From assembly GCA_026225945.1 (NCBI GenBank), contig JAMJFZ010004066.1, positions 1,967,001 through 2,031,000 on the forward strand: a DNA stretch of 64,000 nt, written 5' to 3'. Source of the DNA: Cricetomys ansorgei (Eukaryota; Chordata; Mammalia; Rodentia; Nesomyidae). The notes below the pieces were generated by a model. The model did no database searches, had not been told where the DNA came from, and saw only the letters and a program-made list of their open reading frames with translations. A program made the translations under genes and the position numbers. How positions within the stretch are numbered: the stretch's first letter is position 1; every line of letters begins with the position of its first letter. Positions 33,269 through 64,000 of this stretch are shown here, one piece after another.

Positions 33269-33830
33269 CAGTGTGAAGGATTCATTCCATCATCCCATAC
33301 CCCAGCGTCTGTTGTCCATCAATCTGTCCTCCAAAGTGGGGTCGTACCTACAGCCTGTTGGGTTTTGTTCTTTCCTACTTACTAGGAAGGTAGTGGAGCC
33401 CCTCCACACATCTGGGGCTTCTCTAGTTGACGCTGAACATGCGCGCTCTCATATAGTCAGCGAGCCATTGTTAACAGGTTATTGTTGACTGCAGTCCTTG
33501 CTGTGTGCAGGTTTCCCTAGTTTTTCAGAATTCTTTCCCCCTCCTTGGGCTCCTCATGTGGGACAGCCTCTCAGCCTCTTCTCGTGAAGGCCTGGGCCGT
33601 TCCAGAACTAGCTGGGTGTTTTGTGGACTTACTCAGCGGGAGTTTGTTGGATGTCTTTCTTGCCGAGAGGCTGTAGGAGGCAGATCCCTTGGGGCACCAT
33701 TGTCATCCAGTGTGTCACATGATGCACTGGCGATGGGACTTAACAGTGCTGACCTGCAGTGGCCACCTGGCCGCAGCTGGCTGCTTGTTCAATCCCCCAC
33801 TTTAAAGGCATTCCCTTCTGTCCTTCCATT

Positions 33831-33874
33831 CCTGGCCCTGCCCTGGCCCTGCCCTGGCCCTGCCCTGGCCCTGC
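33831..33874. repeat. (CCTGGCCCTGC)4 minisatellite
   Basis: Four exact 11-base units in tandem. Confidence 0.97.
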
Positions 33875-34159
33875 TTTGACAGTAGGCAGTTCTGCAGCAC
33901 TCTGAGGATGGAGTGAGCCACGCTGACTTGGGGTACCTCTGCACACTCAGGCTGTCTCTTTCCCCTTCATTATTTTACTGCCTCACTTGGTCCTATTAAT
34001 ATGGACAGACTCATGGACATTGATGGGCCTGTTTTGGTTATTAGTATTTGGTCTTAGTATTGCCTTGTATCATCGTGTAGGATGTTCCAGGCTGAACCTT
34101 CTGAGCTGTTAACTGATTGCCCAGTCCTTTACATAATTCTACCAGTATGTGCTGATCTC

Positions 34160-34338
34160 CCTTTAATTTTTTTCTAATTTTTTTATTATTTTATGTGTAT
34201 GGGTATTTGGCCTCCAAGTGTGCTGCGGCACCGTGTGCATGCAGTACCGACAGAGACCAGGAGAGGGCGTGGGGAATTGACCCTTGCTCTCTGGAAGAAC
34301 GGTCAGCGTTCTAACTGCTGTGCCGTCTTTCCAGCCCT
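34160..34338 (-). mobile_element. B2-type SINE
   Basis: T-rich start, ttttatgtgtatgggtattt, gaccaggagagggcgtgggg, tctggaagaacggtcagcgt and TTTCCAGCCC. Confidence 0.85.
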
Positions 34339-34341
34339 TTG

Positions 34342-34468
34342 AACTCTTTTTGAGACATGGGCTTGTTGTGTTGCCCCAGGCTGGCCCTTCACTCCTGTGC
34401 CTAAGTGGGCATCCACCTCAGCCTCTCCAGGGGCTGGATCACAAACATTTACGGCCAAGCCTGGCTAC
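34342..34468 (-). mobile_element. B1-like SINE
   Basis: ctttttgagacatgggcttg, gttgccccaggctggccctt and catccacctcagcctctcca. Confidence 0.75.
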
Positions 34469-34779
34469 GTTAGTATGAACATCTCAGGGGTCCCGGCTTT
34501 GTCTCTTGTCGAGCTATGACCCTCGAGTGACACTGTGAACATACCATAGATGCATACTTTGTACGTGCATTTCCACCCCCTACACTCCACAGGGTGGGAC
34601 TGATGGCTCATAGTCAGCTGAAAGAAGAAACTTTTGAAGGGCCTTCTCATTCTGCCTCCGGCCACAGTGATGTGAGCATTTCAACGTTGTGACACATTGC
34701 CCCACTCTGCACACTCACTGTTTAGGGACCTCTTGTGGCTTTCACTCACAGAGTAGATTACTTGAAAAGCCTTTTTCCC

Positions 34780-34895
34780 CACATGTATTTGCTTTTTGTG
34801 AGGAGGGATGCGCACCCACAGTGTACTTGTGGATGTTAGAGGACAGTTCTGGTCCTCCAGCCTGGCGGCTTCACCTGCTGAGCTGTACCCCTCGT
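34780..34895 (-). mobile_element. B3-type SINE, truncated
   Basis: acttgtggatgttagaggac and cttcacctgctgagctgtac. The middle is deleted. Confidence 0.7.
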
Positions 34896-35475
34896 GCTGA
34901 TCAGTCATTGGCTTTGCCGGGTCATCTTGAGTGGTGGCTTTGATCTCTGAGCTGCTGTTTTTGTTTTGTTTTGTTTTAAATCTACCATGTTTTGTACTGC
35001 CTGACTGATACTCTGGTTTGAATGATAGCTACCTAAATAATTATACAGCCTGCAAGAAAGCCCTGAGTGTTCCAAAGCCTTTGCGATGAAGAAAGAGTAG
35101 AGGAACTTGTTCTAGAAGGTGATGGACTTCTGGGCTTTTCATGGCATGTGTGTGCTTTCACTGCGTGTCACCTGCTGAACCTAGCCTCGTTCCAAAAGCA
35201 GCCCTCTTGGCCGTCTCCATGTAAACTTAGTGCAGTTGGGCTGGTGAGATGGGGCAGCAGCCGAAGGGAATTCTAACAGCGCTCTTCCATGCTGTTCCGT
35301 ACTGCTGCTTTGTGCCCCATTTGTTTTTGGTCCGGTCTGATGATGAGTTTGGAGACTAATTTACTTCAGCTTTTATCTGTGAAGCTGCCCAGCCTTCCCT
35401 CCACTCCAGCATTTACAACCGGGTTTAGAGCAGCGTCATCACAGACAGCAGAATCTTAAATACATCACCAGTTGT

Positions 35476-35588
35476 GAGAGCCAGGCATGGTGGTGCTTGC
35501 CTGTAGTCCTGGCACTCTGGAGGCTGGAGGCTTCGCGTTATATGCCAGCCTAGGCTAAATAGTGAGAAACATTCCAAAAAATAAAGAA
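35476..35588 (+). mobile_element. B1/B4-type SINE
   Basis: gagccaggcatggtggtgct, tgtagtcctggcactctgga and an A-rich tail. Confidence 0.82.
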
Positions 35589-36034
35589 GAGTGAGGTCAG
35601 GAAGTTTGGATTCAGGGATAGTTCCAGGGTGGAATTAATTTGATTGTCTTTAGGGTGGCTAGATCCCTTGCCTGTTGAAGCGCAGCTGGGGATAAAGCTC
35701 TTTGCTTTTCTGGAAGATTTAGTTTTATACTGTACAACTTTCAGAGGCCAGTCCAAGCCTGAGAAGACAGTTTTAAGCAGTTGTAAAAAGTTAAAACCAA
35801 AACACGAAGAGTGATCTTAGTTCTCTTTGCTTAAAAGGCAAGCCCTTGGGGCCTGGCAAGGACAAGCAGCCTTTGTGTCCTCAGAGCTCCAGCAGACCGT
35901 GGTGTGTGGTCCACCACCAATAACTTGTTGGCTAAATGTAAAAATTCACTGCTGCTCAGAACCCACAGCTCTTCTAACTATGGCTTATTAAGCTGTCCAG
36001 GGGAGCACCCACTCTTGCCCCTCCCCCACCCTCC

Positions 36035-36230
36035 AAGGCTTCACATAGCTAGGCTAGCTTCCAAGTCACTACAAAGCCAGGACATAGACCTTGAACTTCT
36101 GATCCTCCCACCTCTGCTCCCAAGTGCAGGCATCTCAGGCATGTGCCCACGCCTGGCTCACATGGTGCCAGGATGGAACCCAGGTCCTCTCGTCTGCTGG
36201 GCAGACACTCCAGCCGCTCCATCCCCAGCC
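36035..36230 (-). mobile_element. B4-type SINE
   Basis: B1-like part (gaccttgaacttctgatcct, gcccacgcctggct) then gatggaacccaggtcctctc and ctccatccccagccc, the ID-like end. Confidence 0.75.
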
Positions 36231-36689
36231 CTGGCTGTTCAGCCCCTAAGCCTTAGTTCTCCGTGACCAGTTAAGTGTCTGTAGAGTAGGCATCTCACAG
36301 GACTGTGACGGTGGGTAGGTGCGCTGCGTGGGCAGTGTCTGCTCACCCCGTGCGCAGCTAATGCGTGGCATCTGCTGGACCTGTAGCTCCACTGAGGGGA
36401 AGTAGATTGCATTTTAAAATTCTCATATAATAGAATGTGCCCACAGCCCAGCAATTCCATTGATAGGTTTTATTGAGCACTTCTGGAGGGACATGATGGG
36501 TTAGGTGTCTTTGTCTGGCGACAGCCTGTCCCCAGGGTGGTGTTGGAAGCACCTGCTTTGCAAAGTGTTCGTCATCTCCCGGTTGTAGAATTAGGAGGCA
36601 CTAATGATTGGGGATGTGTTCTTGGATTCACAAGCCCTCTCCTGTATGTAGCATGTGGAACAGAGACGTCGGAAAGGAGAAATGGAGCC

Positions 36690-36845
36690 TGGCCAGCCTG
36701 AAGTCGGCCTCCTGCCTCCACTCCACACACCACCACGAGTGTTTGGGTTTATAGGCATGGACGACTTTTGTGATGCTGAGGATGAAGCCAGGGCTTCTTG
36801 TACCCTGTTCTCCGAGCCCCGGCCCCGTCTGCCCCATGTTCCCTA
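36690..36845 (-). mobile_element. Possible degraded B4 SINE
   Basis: tcggcctcctgcctccactc and tgctgaggatgaagccaggg are weak matches to antisense B1 and ID parts. Confidence 0.4.
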
Positions 36846-37671
36846 ACAAAGACTTTTAGTAATAGATGGTAAGCTTTGCAATGATAGTTTTGGTTTTCGG
36901 CTTTTCTTTTCTTTTCCTTTTCCTTCTTTTTCACGAAGCCCCTGTTTTGTGTGCATGCCGTAGCCATTGGCAAGGACAGCCGTTTCTAGAGATGGAAGCC
37001 TTCTTCAGAGCAGCCCGCCTTACTGGGGTGGCAAGGCTATTTGTGTTGTGAGTGTTCAGACCTCTTTCTTCCTTCTTCCTTTTAGAGGCCAGATCTTAGA
37101 CCTTAGGCCTGTAACTCTCGACCCTCCACACCATGCCGACAGCACCGCCCTTCAGCCATGCACTTCAGTGTGATGAGAGGGAGAGACTAGGTCAGCAGTG
37201 ACTACACAGTGACCACAGGTCAACGAAGACACCGCTGTCAGTGCGGGTGCCCGCTCTGCATGGCCAGGGCCTTAGTATTAAAGCTGCCAGTGTTTTGTTG
37301 TCTCATTTAATTAAAGGACATTTTATGATGGAAAAATGACAATGGCCTAATGTCAGAATGTGGCATAGCCTTTAAAGACCGGTCAGATCCGGTCAGGTTC
37401 TGTTCAAGTCAACCTGGTTGTCGGTCTGTGCTCGTTGGGGGCAGTGAGAGTGCTGCTGGGAGGGATGCTGGGGCCCCGGCCTGAGCGAGGCTTCATGGGA
37501 AGTGCCTGGCAACAGCTGAGTAGCCTCACTCAGTTCTGGGGTGCACAGGAATAGAGACGTGAGGGTTGGGAAACCTCAGAACACGGGGAGAGTCTCGCAG
37601 ACGGTGTAGCCTAATGCAGAGTCCGAGGCTCTTGGGTCAGTGAACAAGGAAATGATGTTTCAAAAGATGGA

Positions 37672-37925
37672 CCAAAGGCATGGTGGTGCACACCTGGAGG
37701 CTGAGGCAGGAGGATGGCAAGTCTGGTTACACAGTTCCAGGCCAGCCTGGGCTACATAGTGAGACCCCACGGTGACACACACGAGAAGCTTGGTGCAGGG
37801 TGCACACTTGTAATCCCAGTACCAGGGTGTGGGAGCACGCTGCAGATCTCCAGGCTGCTACCAGCTGGTCTAGCCAAATCTCTGAGTTGTAGATTCAGGA
37901 AGAAACCCTGTTAAAAAAACGACAG
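37672..37925 (+). mobile_element. Two adjacent B1/B4-type SINE copies
   Basis: First copy: aaaggcatggtggtgcacac, gaggctgaggcaggaggatg, gccagcctgggctacatagt. Second copy: ggtgcacacttgtaatccca through gaaaccctgtt. Confidence 0.72.
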
Positions 37926-37959
37926 ACAAGTGACACCGATGACGACAGCAACAACATGG

Positions 37960-38145
37960 GAGCCCGTGCGATGGCTCCGCGGTAGAGGCGCTTGCCTTGC
38001 AAGTCCAGATAGCTGAGTCTGGGTCCCAGGTCTCCCGGAAGGTGAAAGGAGCAACTGACTCCACAAAGGTTTTTCCTCTGACCTCCACACACGTGCTGTG
38101 GCATGCACTTCCACATACACACACATACACACACACACACAAAAA
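37960..38145 (+). mobile_element. B3-type SINE
   Basis: gatggctccgcggtagaggc head, aactgactccacaaaggttt, ctctgacctccacacacgtg and a CA-rich tail running toward the adjacent minisatellite. Confidence 0.82.
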
Positions 38146-38204
38146 CTAATAAGAGATCGAAGAACATACCAACATCAATCTCTGGCCTCTGCGTGCATCT
38201 CACA

Positions 38205-38980
38205 CATATGCACACACACCTGTGCGCACACACCTGTGCACACACACACCTGTGCACCCACACATATGCACCCACACACACTGTGTACCCACACACGTGC
38301 ACACACACACGTGCACCCACACCCCTGTGCGCACACACACACGTGCACCCACACCCCTGTGCACACACACACGTGCACCCACACACGTGCACCCACACAC
38401 ACACACACACGTGCACACACACACGTGCACCCACACACATGTGCACACACACATATGCACACACACCTGTGCACCCACACACGTGCACACACACACGTGC
38501 ACCCACACCCCTGTGCGCACACACACACGTGCACCCACACACGTGCACCCACACACCTGTGCACACACACACCTGTGCACCCACACACGTGCACCCACAC
38601 ACATGTGCACACACACATATGCACACACACCTGTGCACACACACACGTGCGCACACACACACGTGCACCCACACCCCTGTGCACACACACACGTGCACCC
38701 ACACACGTGCACCCACACACACGTGCACACACACGTGCACCCACACACACGTGCACACACACACCTGTGCACCCACACACGTGCACCCACACACGTGCAC
38801 CCACACACACGTGTACCCACACACGTGCACACACACACGTGCACCCACACCCCTGTGCACACACACACACGTGCACCCACACACGTGCACCCACACACAT
38901 GTGCACACACACATGTGCACACACACACGTGCACACACACACACGTGCGCACACATGTGCACACACACAAACAATACATA
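38205..38980. repeat. CA/CACGTG minisatellite, about 775 bp
   Basis: Variable units of about 12-18 bases of the type CACCCACACACGTGCACACA, with CTGTGCAC and ATGTGCAC variants. It is almost strictly alternating pyrimidine-purine. By hand I count about 28 CACGTG hexamers between 38295 and 38948. It grades out of the B3-type tail before it. The repeat is open in several frames on both strands, but this is compositional, not coding. Confidence 0.95.
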
Positions 38981-39084
38981 CGAACTTGTACACACAAAAT
39001 GACAGATTCAGGGGATACGGAGAAGATGGTGAGCCTTGGTATTTAAGAGGAAGACAGTGGAGTAAAAAGAACACGGTAGACAAA

Positions 39085-39200
39085 CACCACAGTTCCTGTA
39101 ATTCCAGCGCTTGGGAGGCAGAGGCAGGTTGATTACTGCCTTGAGTTTGAAGCCAGTGTGGGCTACATAGTGAGGCTTGATTCCAAAACAAAGCAGAATG
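39085..39200 (+). mobile_element. B1/B4-type SINE
   Basis: gtaattccagcgcttgggag, gaagccagtgtgggctacat and an A-rich end. Confidence 0.78.
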
Positions 39201-39494
39201 TAACGTTACAGTAACAATTCCTAGAATCGGAACTAGTAAATGCTGACACAAGTTCCAGCCTTTCTCAGGCAGCGTACAGCCCTCAACTTCTGATGTTGAT
39301 GGTGTGCGTGTTCACAAATGGCCCCTCTGTGAGCAAACGCATCTCTCCTGGCTCCACACGCCACGGCCACAGCTTGGGAGAGCAGTGGAGTGTGGGTAGG
39401 AAATGTGGGGTGCAGGAGAGGGGCCTTGGCCAAGGTCGGGGCCACTTTAAAGTTGGAGGAAAGCCTCCCCGGGTGGTGCACACTGGACAGGGGT

Positions 39495-39640
39495 CTCGAA
39501 TGAGGGATGGTGATCCCAGCACATGGGAGGTGGGAGCAGGAGGATCTGGAGTCCAAAGTTGGCCCCAGTTACGTATTGGGTTTGAGGCTAGCCTAGACTA
39601 CCCTAGACCCAGTCTCGGTAAAAACCAAAACAAAGCCAAG
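39495..39640 (+). mobile_element. B4/RSINE-like SINE
   Basis: tgatcccagcacatgggagg, gaggctagcctagactaccc and an AAACAAAG end. Confidence 0.65.
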
Positions 39641-39704
39641 ATGGCAGCATTTGCACAGTGAGGTGTACTCTGGAAGATAAGCCACTTTCCATAAATTCCT
39701 TTCC

Positions 39705-39895
39705 TTTTTTTTTTTTAAATACCAGTTCTCTTGTAGCCCACACTCGTCTCTGTCTCACTGTGTAGCTCAGGATGACTTTGAACTCCTGATCCATTTGCTC
39801 TTCCTCCTGGTGCCTGGCATCACAGGCCAGACCACCACCAAGGGTTTGTGCATGCTAGGCAAGCACCCTAACAACCGAGGCCCAGCCCCAGCCCT
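39705..39895 (-). mobile_element. B4 SINE
   Basis: T run, B1-like part (actgtgtagctcaggatgac) then tgcatgctaggcaagcaccc and CCCAGCCCCAGCCC, the ID end. Confidence 0.8.
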
Positions 39896-39981
39896 GGTCC
39901 CAGCCCAAGTAAATGTCTTTTGGGTCTATGTGCCCAGAGCCCCACATGTAATGAGTGCGTAAGTGGATTTGTTTAAAAACG

Positions 39982-40092
39982 GGGCAGGGCCAGACACAGT
40001 GTGCACACCTTAATCCCAGCACTCGGGAGGCAGAGGCAGGAGGATCTCTGTGAGTTGGAGGCCAGCCTGGTCTACAGAGTGATCCTGTGGTA
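39982..40092 (+). mobile_element. B1 SINE
   Basis: cttaatcccagcactcggga, ggatctctgtgagttggagg and cagcctggtctacagagtga; ends early. Confidence 0.88.
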
Positions 40093-40564
40093 ATGGCGGC
40101 CGGTCTGTGTACATCAGCGTTTTCCACTGTTATCCGGTGTCCCTCCTGTGGGGGCAGGAGGATCAGGAGAGGCTAGAGGTTTCAAGTTAGCAACCACTGT
40201 TTTCACGGAGAAATTCTGTTTCTTAACGTAGACTCAGTGACCCTCAGTGACCCGCACACAAACAGAGGCAAGGTTTTCTTCGCACTAATATTACCAAGAC
40301 CGTCTCCATTTTATGACGTAACCAAATTCCACTGGAATGAGCTTTAAATGAAAAACATCAGTAACATTGTAAATATAAATGATGATTTTTATTTTTGAAG
40401 AATGAGCTCAGAATTACTCCATTCAGAAGTCATCAGGCGCCAGTGCTTCAGGAATCTGGGGCCTGGCTGTGGTGTAATGTTTGAGACTGCTGAGGTAGCG
40501 GTCAGAGTGTGCTAGGTTCCGAGTTTCGAATCGGGAAGCCACTGTAGCATATTTACTTCCTGCA

Positions 40565-40662
40565 AAGATCTCCTGTAGGCCAGGCTGGCCTTGAACTCAC
40601 TGTGTAGCGAGGATGACCAGATCTCCTGCCTTCCCCTCTGTGTGCACAGCTGCACCTGGTTT
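40565..40662 (-). mobile_element. B1 SINE fragment
   Basis: ctgtaggccaggctggcctt followed by gaactcactgtgtagcg and a short end. Confidence 0.78.
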
Positions 40663-41028
40663 ATGGAGTGTTGCGCTCACACCCAGGGCTTTGTGTATGG
40701 AGTAAGTGCTGTTTGCTCATGTCTCCCTAGGAAAGGTTAACTCAGTACCAGCCTTCAGCGACCACGCAGCCCGTGATTCCAATCATCAGAAATGTTCAGA
40801 ATTAGGCAGTTATCAGAACCAAGAAACAGACCAGTTGTGGCCTCTGGCTGGAGAGCTTGAGGGGATGGGGTTGGCTGCTAACGGGGTAGCACTTGTATGG
40901 GGCGATGAAAACATTTGGAAATTGGTTGCGTTGATAGGGTTAGCTTACACGGTGTCTAAGCGGGGGCACTGTGCGCTGCGCGGATGGCGTCCCCACAGCT
41001 GCTTCTTAAGAATGAAGATGAAAGCTGG

Positions 41029-41205
41029 GCAGTGGTGGGGCACACCTTTAATCCCAGCACTCGGGAGGCAGAGGCAGGCGGATCTGAGTTTGAGGCCAGC
41101 CTGGTCTACAGAGTGAGCTCCAGGACAGCCAGGGCTACAGCAGAGAAACCCTGTCTCGAAAAAAAAAAAAAAAAAAAACCCAAACAAAACAACACCAAAC
41201 AACGA
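41029..41205 (+). mobile_element. B1 SINE, well preserved, with A20-type tail
   Basis: gctgggcagtggtggggcac, cagcactcgggaggcagagg, agcctggtctacagagtgag, ccagggctacagcagagaaa and CCCTGTCTCG followed by about 20 A. Among the youngest-looking B1 copies here. Confidence 0.95.
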
Positions 41206-41354
41206 GGCGGAGACGCTCGCAGTGCAGTATGAACACAGAACACCACACCCTTGAAAACCAGCAATGTGTGAAAGACGACAGGAGTGTGCGCCGTGCGCCT
41301 CAGTGCTTCCACGTGTGCGAGTGTGACAGACATGGCATCTATTCACCTGTCAGC

Positions 41355-41465
41355 CGTCTGTCCTCTCTTCTGTCTGAGGCAGGGCCTGGCCCTGGAGCCC
41401 AGGCTGGCATGGAACTCGTTAACTAGCCCAGGTTGTCCTGGAACTCGTGGCCCCCGCCTCAGCTT
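41355..41465 (-). mobile_element. Degraded B1 SINE
   Basis: tctgaggcagggcctggccc and ggttgtcctggaactcgtgg. Confidence 0.6.
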
Positions 41466-41529
41466 CACGATGGCTGTGATTCTCACAGATGGGGGCCCCT
41501 CAGTGGTACTGTGAGGACACTGCCTTCTT

Positions 41530-41693
41530 TAAGAAATCGCCACATGTGTTCATTATGTGGGATGGCGCAGGGGGCTTACTCAGCAGCTCGCAGGAGTCTG
41601 TTACCTCCTTCTACCTGTGGGTCCTGGGGTTGAACTCGGGTTGTCAGGCTCGGTGGGAAGTGCCTTTACCTGCTGAGCCATTTTGCCAGCCCT
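41530..41693 (-). mobile_element. B3-type SINE
   Basis: gtcctggggttgaactcggg, gtgcctttacctgctgagcc and ATTTTGCCAGCCC. Confidence 0.82.
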
Positions 41694-41701
41694 GTATAAC
41701 C

Positions 41702-41792
41702 TTTTTTTTTTTAACTCACCAGACTGGCCCTGAACTCAGAGATCCACCTCTGCCTCCAGAGTGCTGGGATTAATGATGAACACATGCAGCCT
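41702..41792 (-). mobile_element. Partial B1 SINE
   Basis: T run, ccagactggccctgaactca, gagatccacctctgcctcca and gagtgctgggattaatg. Confidence 0.8.
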
Positions 41793-41949
41793 GTTACTTT
41801 TTCCCACAATGCTTTGCTAATAGCTCTGTATTTTCTATGATTTTCCCATTTTCTAGTCTCCAGTGTACCGAAGTTTATGTTTGCAAAAGTACAGGCTTAG
41901 CAGCAGAATGTGAGATTAGTAAGTGCAAAACTCTGTGTTCATTCCCCAG

Positions 41950-41982
41950 CCATGCACGTGTACACACACACACACACACAGA
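41950..41982. repeat. (AC)n tract after ID-like text
   Basis: A short AC run, preceded by ttccccagccatgca, which may be a remnant SINE tail. Confidence 0.6.
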
Positions 41983-42354
41983 GCGCTTGTTATTTATCAG
42001 AACTCCCAGAATGCATAGCTCCTTTCGTTGTTAGTAGCTCTGTAAAGGTAAATGCACCACCAGGTCTTTTGAAAAATTGGTGTTTATGTAGCTTTCAAAC
42101 ATACCAGTAATTCCATCTCTGTGTTTGTGCATTTAATGTTTTAAGCTTAGATGACAGCATTTAAATTTGTTGATTCCCCCAGCTTGAGGAAAGATACTTT
42201 GTACATGTTTTCTAGGGATGTTTGTCTAAAGTGACCCTAAGTTTGAGAGGTCACGGGCACGTTAACTTCTGTGACTTTTCCCTCCCGTTGAGAACACTAA
42301 GTTTGATGTAAGCCTGCTCTATCGGTGTTAACTCCCGTGTTTGTTTGTTTTCAG

Positions 42355-63037
<20,683 letters not shown>

Positions 63038-64000
63038 GTAAGCTCAAAAGCCTCAGATCACACTCTAGGGTCAAATGAGACAGGTGCGTGAGTCAGCAGG
63101 TCCCAGCACACCACTGCTTTGTGAATGGATTTTGTTGCGAGTGGAGCAGCTAAGCTGCCACAGCTGGTAGTGACTACCACCCGAAGGCTCATGGATGTCC
63201 CTCAGCTGTGTGCTGTGCGTGTGTGTATACGCCTATCAGAAGGGACAGTCATTGTTTATCTGATATGTGGCTCCACACTTTCCTTCTCAAAACTTGATTG
63301 GAAGTACTCCACGGTGGGTGAGTTTCCTGGTCGTTTAAAGATGTCTCAGAATCAATACCTCTCCTCAGGGCTACATGACAGGAGCCCAGGGATGTGGGTT
63401 CAGATGCTGGCTGGGATGATGATGCGGTGTGGGGCAAATGGTAGAGTATATTCCAGTTCTTGTTCACATCTGCAAGGTGGGCTAACCCATCTGTTCCCTG
63501 ACCATGTCGGACACCAAGGCTGCCTCAGCATGCGTGCCCACAGAGTGTGTGGCACCATGTCCCTTCATGAGGCTCCTGTCCTTCAGTAGCTTCGCATCTG
63601 ATCTAGATGAAAAATCCAAAGAGAGGGGTGGGGGGTGCCCTTCACTCAGTTTCTTAACACCATTCCTGATTGTTCTGTGCCTGTAAGTCACAGGCACTCC
63701 TTGTTGGCTTACTGCTTTTTGAATTACTGAGACAGGAGATGTGTCTCTTTGTACAGATACTTGAAATGAGCTTCCCCCTGGAAATCTAGAGTGGGAAGCT
63801 CGGTATCCATCTCATCTTTCTAGGATTTGGTGTTCTTCCACTTTTGAGACCCAGCATGCTCTTGTAGGGGACTGACTGACCTCAGTAGGCAGTAGGAGAC
63901 CTGATGGTCACTGTGCAGAAATCACAGCGACAGACAGCGCAATGAGCAGGAAGTGTACACATTTGCATTTGATTTTGCAGATCTTGAGATTTTGCTGTGG
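63038..64000 (+). other. Smurf1: Smurf1 intron 18 (5' portion)
   Basis: The last 963 nt contain no sequence able to encode the expected CFNRIDIPPY start of the final exon, so that exon lies downstream. No repeat is recognised. Confidence 0.88.

Larger units (their letters stand above)
1..42354 (+). other. Smurf1: Smurf1 intron 1 (3' portion)
   Basis: At least 42.35 kb of intron precede exon 2; the donor and coding exon 1 lie upstream. The sequence is mostly SINEs, old L1 fragments and simple repeats, listed separately. No gene, promoter or RNA gene could be supported inside it. Stretches where I recognise little or no repeat include about 9560-9900, 11440-12280, 12500-13060, 15840-16650, 24480-25400, 25750-27350, 31760-32850, 33270-34150, 34900-35470, 35590-36030, 36850-37670 and 40100-40560. 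Confidence 0.93.

Noticed and set aside
37895..39251. Open frames of 265-366 codons on both strands across the CA/CACGTG region
   Set aside because: They are open because the repeat has no stop triplets in those frames; products are low-complexity His/Thr or Cys/Val runs that exist simultaneously in overlapping frames. No coding signal remains outside the repeat.
63038..64000. The final Smurf1 exon
   Set aside because: No frame after an AG encodes the expected residues following the catalytic Cys; the exon must lie downstream.

Overview
The window is intronic and exonic sequence from one mammalian gene on the + strand: Smurf1, the HECT-type E3 ubiquitin ligase SMURF1. The SINE content (B1, B2, B3/RSINE-like, B4 and ID elements, all of rodent type) points to a muroid rodent. 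A few substitutions in the less constrained linker differ from the human and mouse proteins as I remember them, which would fit a cricetid or another non-Mus muroid. The species cannot be fixed from the sequence alone.

Layout. Bases 1-42354 are the 3' part of a very long first intron; coding exon 1 lies upstream of the window. Seventeen consecutive coding exons (numbered 2-18) follow between 42355 and 63037, all with GT-AG boundaries and matching phases. The last coding exon, which carries the remainder of the HECT C-lobe and the stop codon, lies beyond 64000. The exons supply 2119 coding bases with no stop or frameshift. Exons 2-5 give the C2 domain, exons 6-7 a flexible linker, exons 7-8 WW1, exon 9 a 26-residue cassette, exon 10 WW2, exon 11 the helical linker, and exons 12-18 the HECT domain. 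The catalytic-cysteine codon is split by intron 18.

I see no second protein-coding gene and no structural RNA gene. Other open frames in the window are short chance frames, frames read through SINEs and L1 remnants, or long frames produced by a CA/CACGTG minisatellite at about 38.2-38.98 kb.

The rest is repeat-rich intron. It holds dozens of SINEs (most antisense to Smurf1), a fragmented ancient antisense LINE-1 at about 5.4-9.4 kb, further antisense L1 pieces near 10.0, 22.3-22.9 and 53.3 kb, two split MIR copies, and several (GT/CA)n tracts. Unusual structures include a nine-unit tandem array of internally deleted ID SINEs inserted into a MIR (15.1-15.6 kb), a near-identical 130-bp tandem duplication (2843-3101), a minisatellite with about 28 CACGTG hexamers, perfect inverted repeats at 48642-48674 and 59397-59419, an ID element ending about 31 nt before exon 12, and poly-G runs on both sides of the WW1 exon. 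No undescribed biological system is convincingly present. The ID array and the E-box minisatellite are the most unusual structures.
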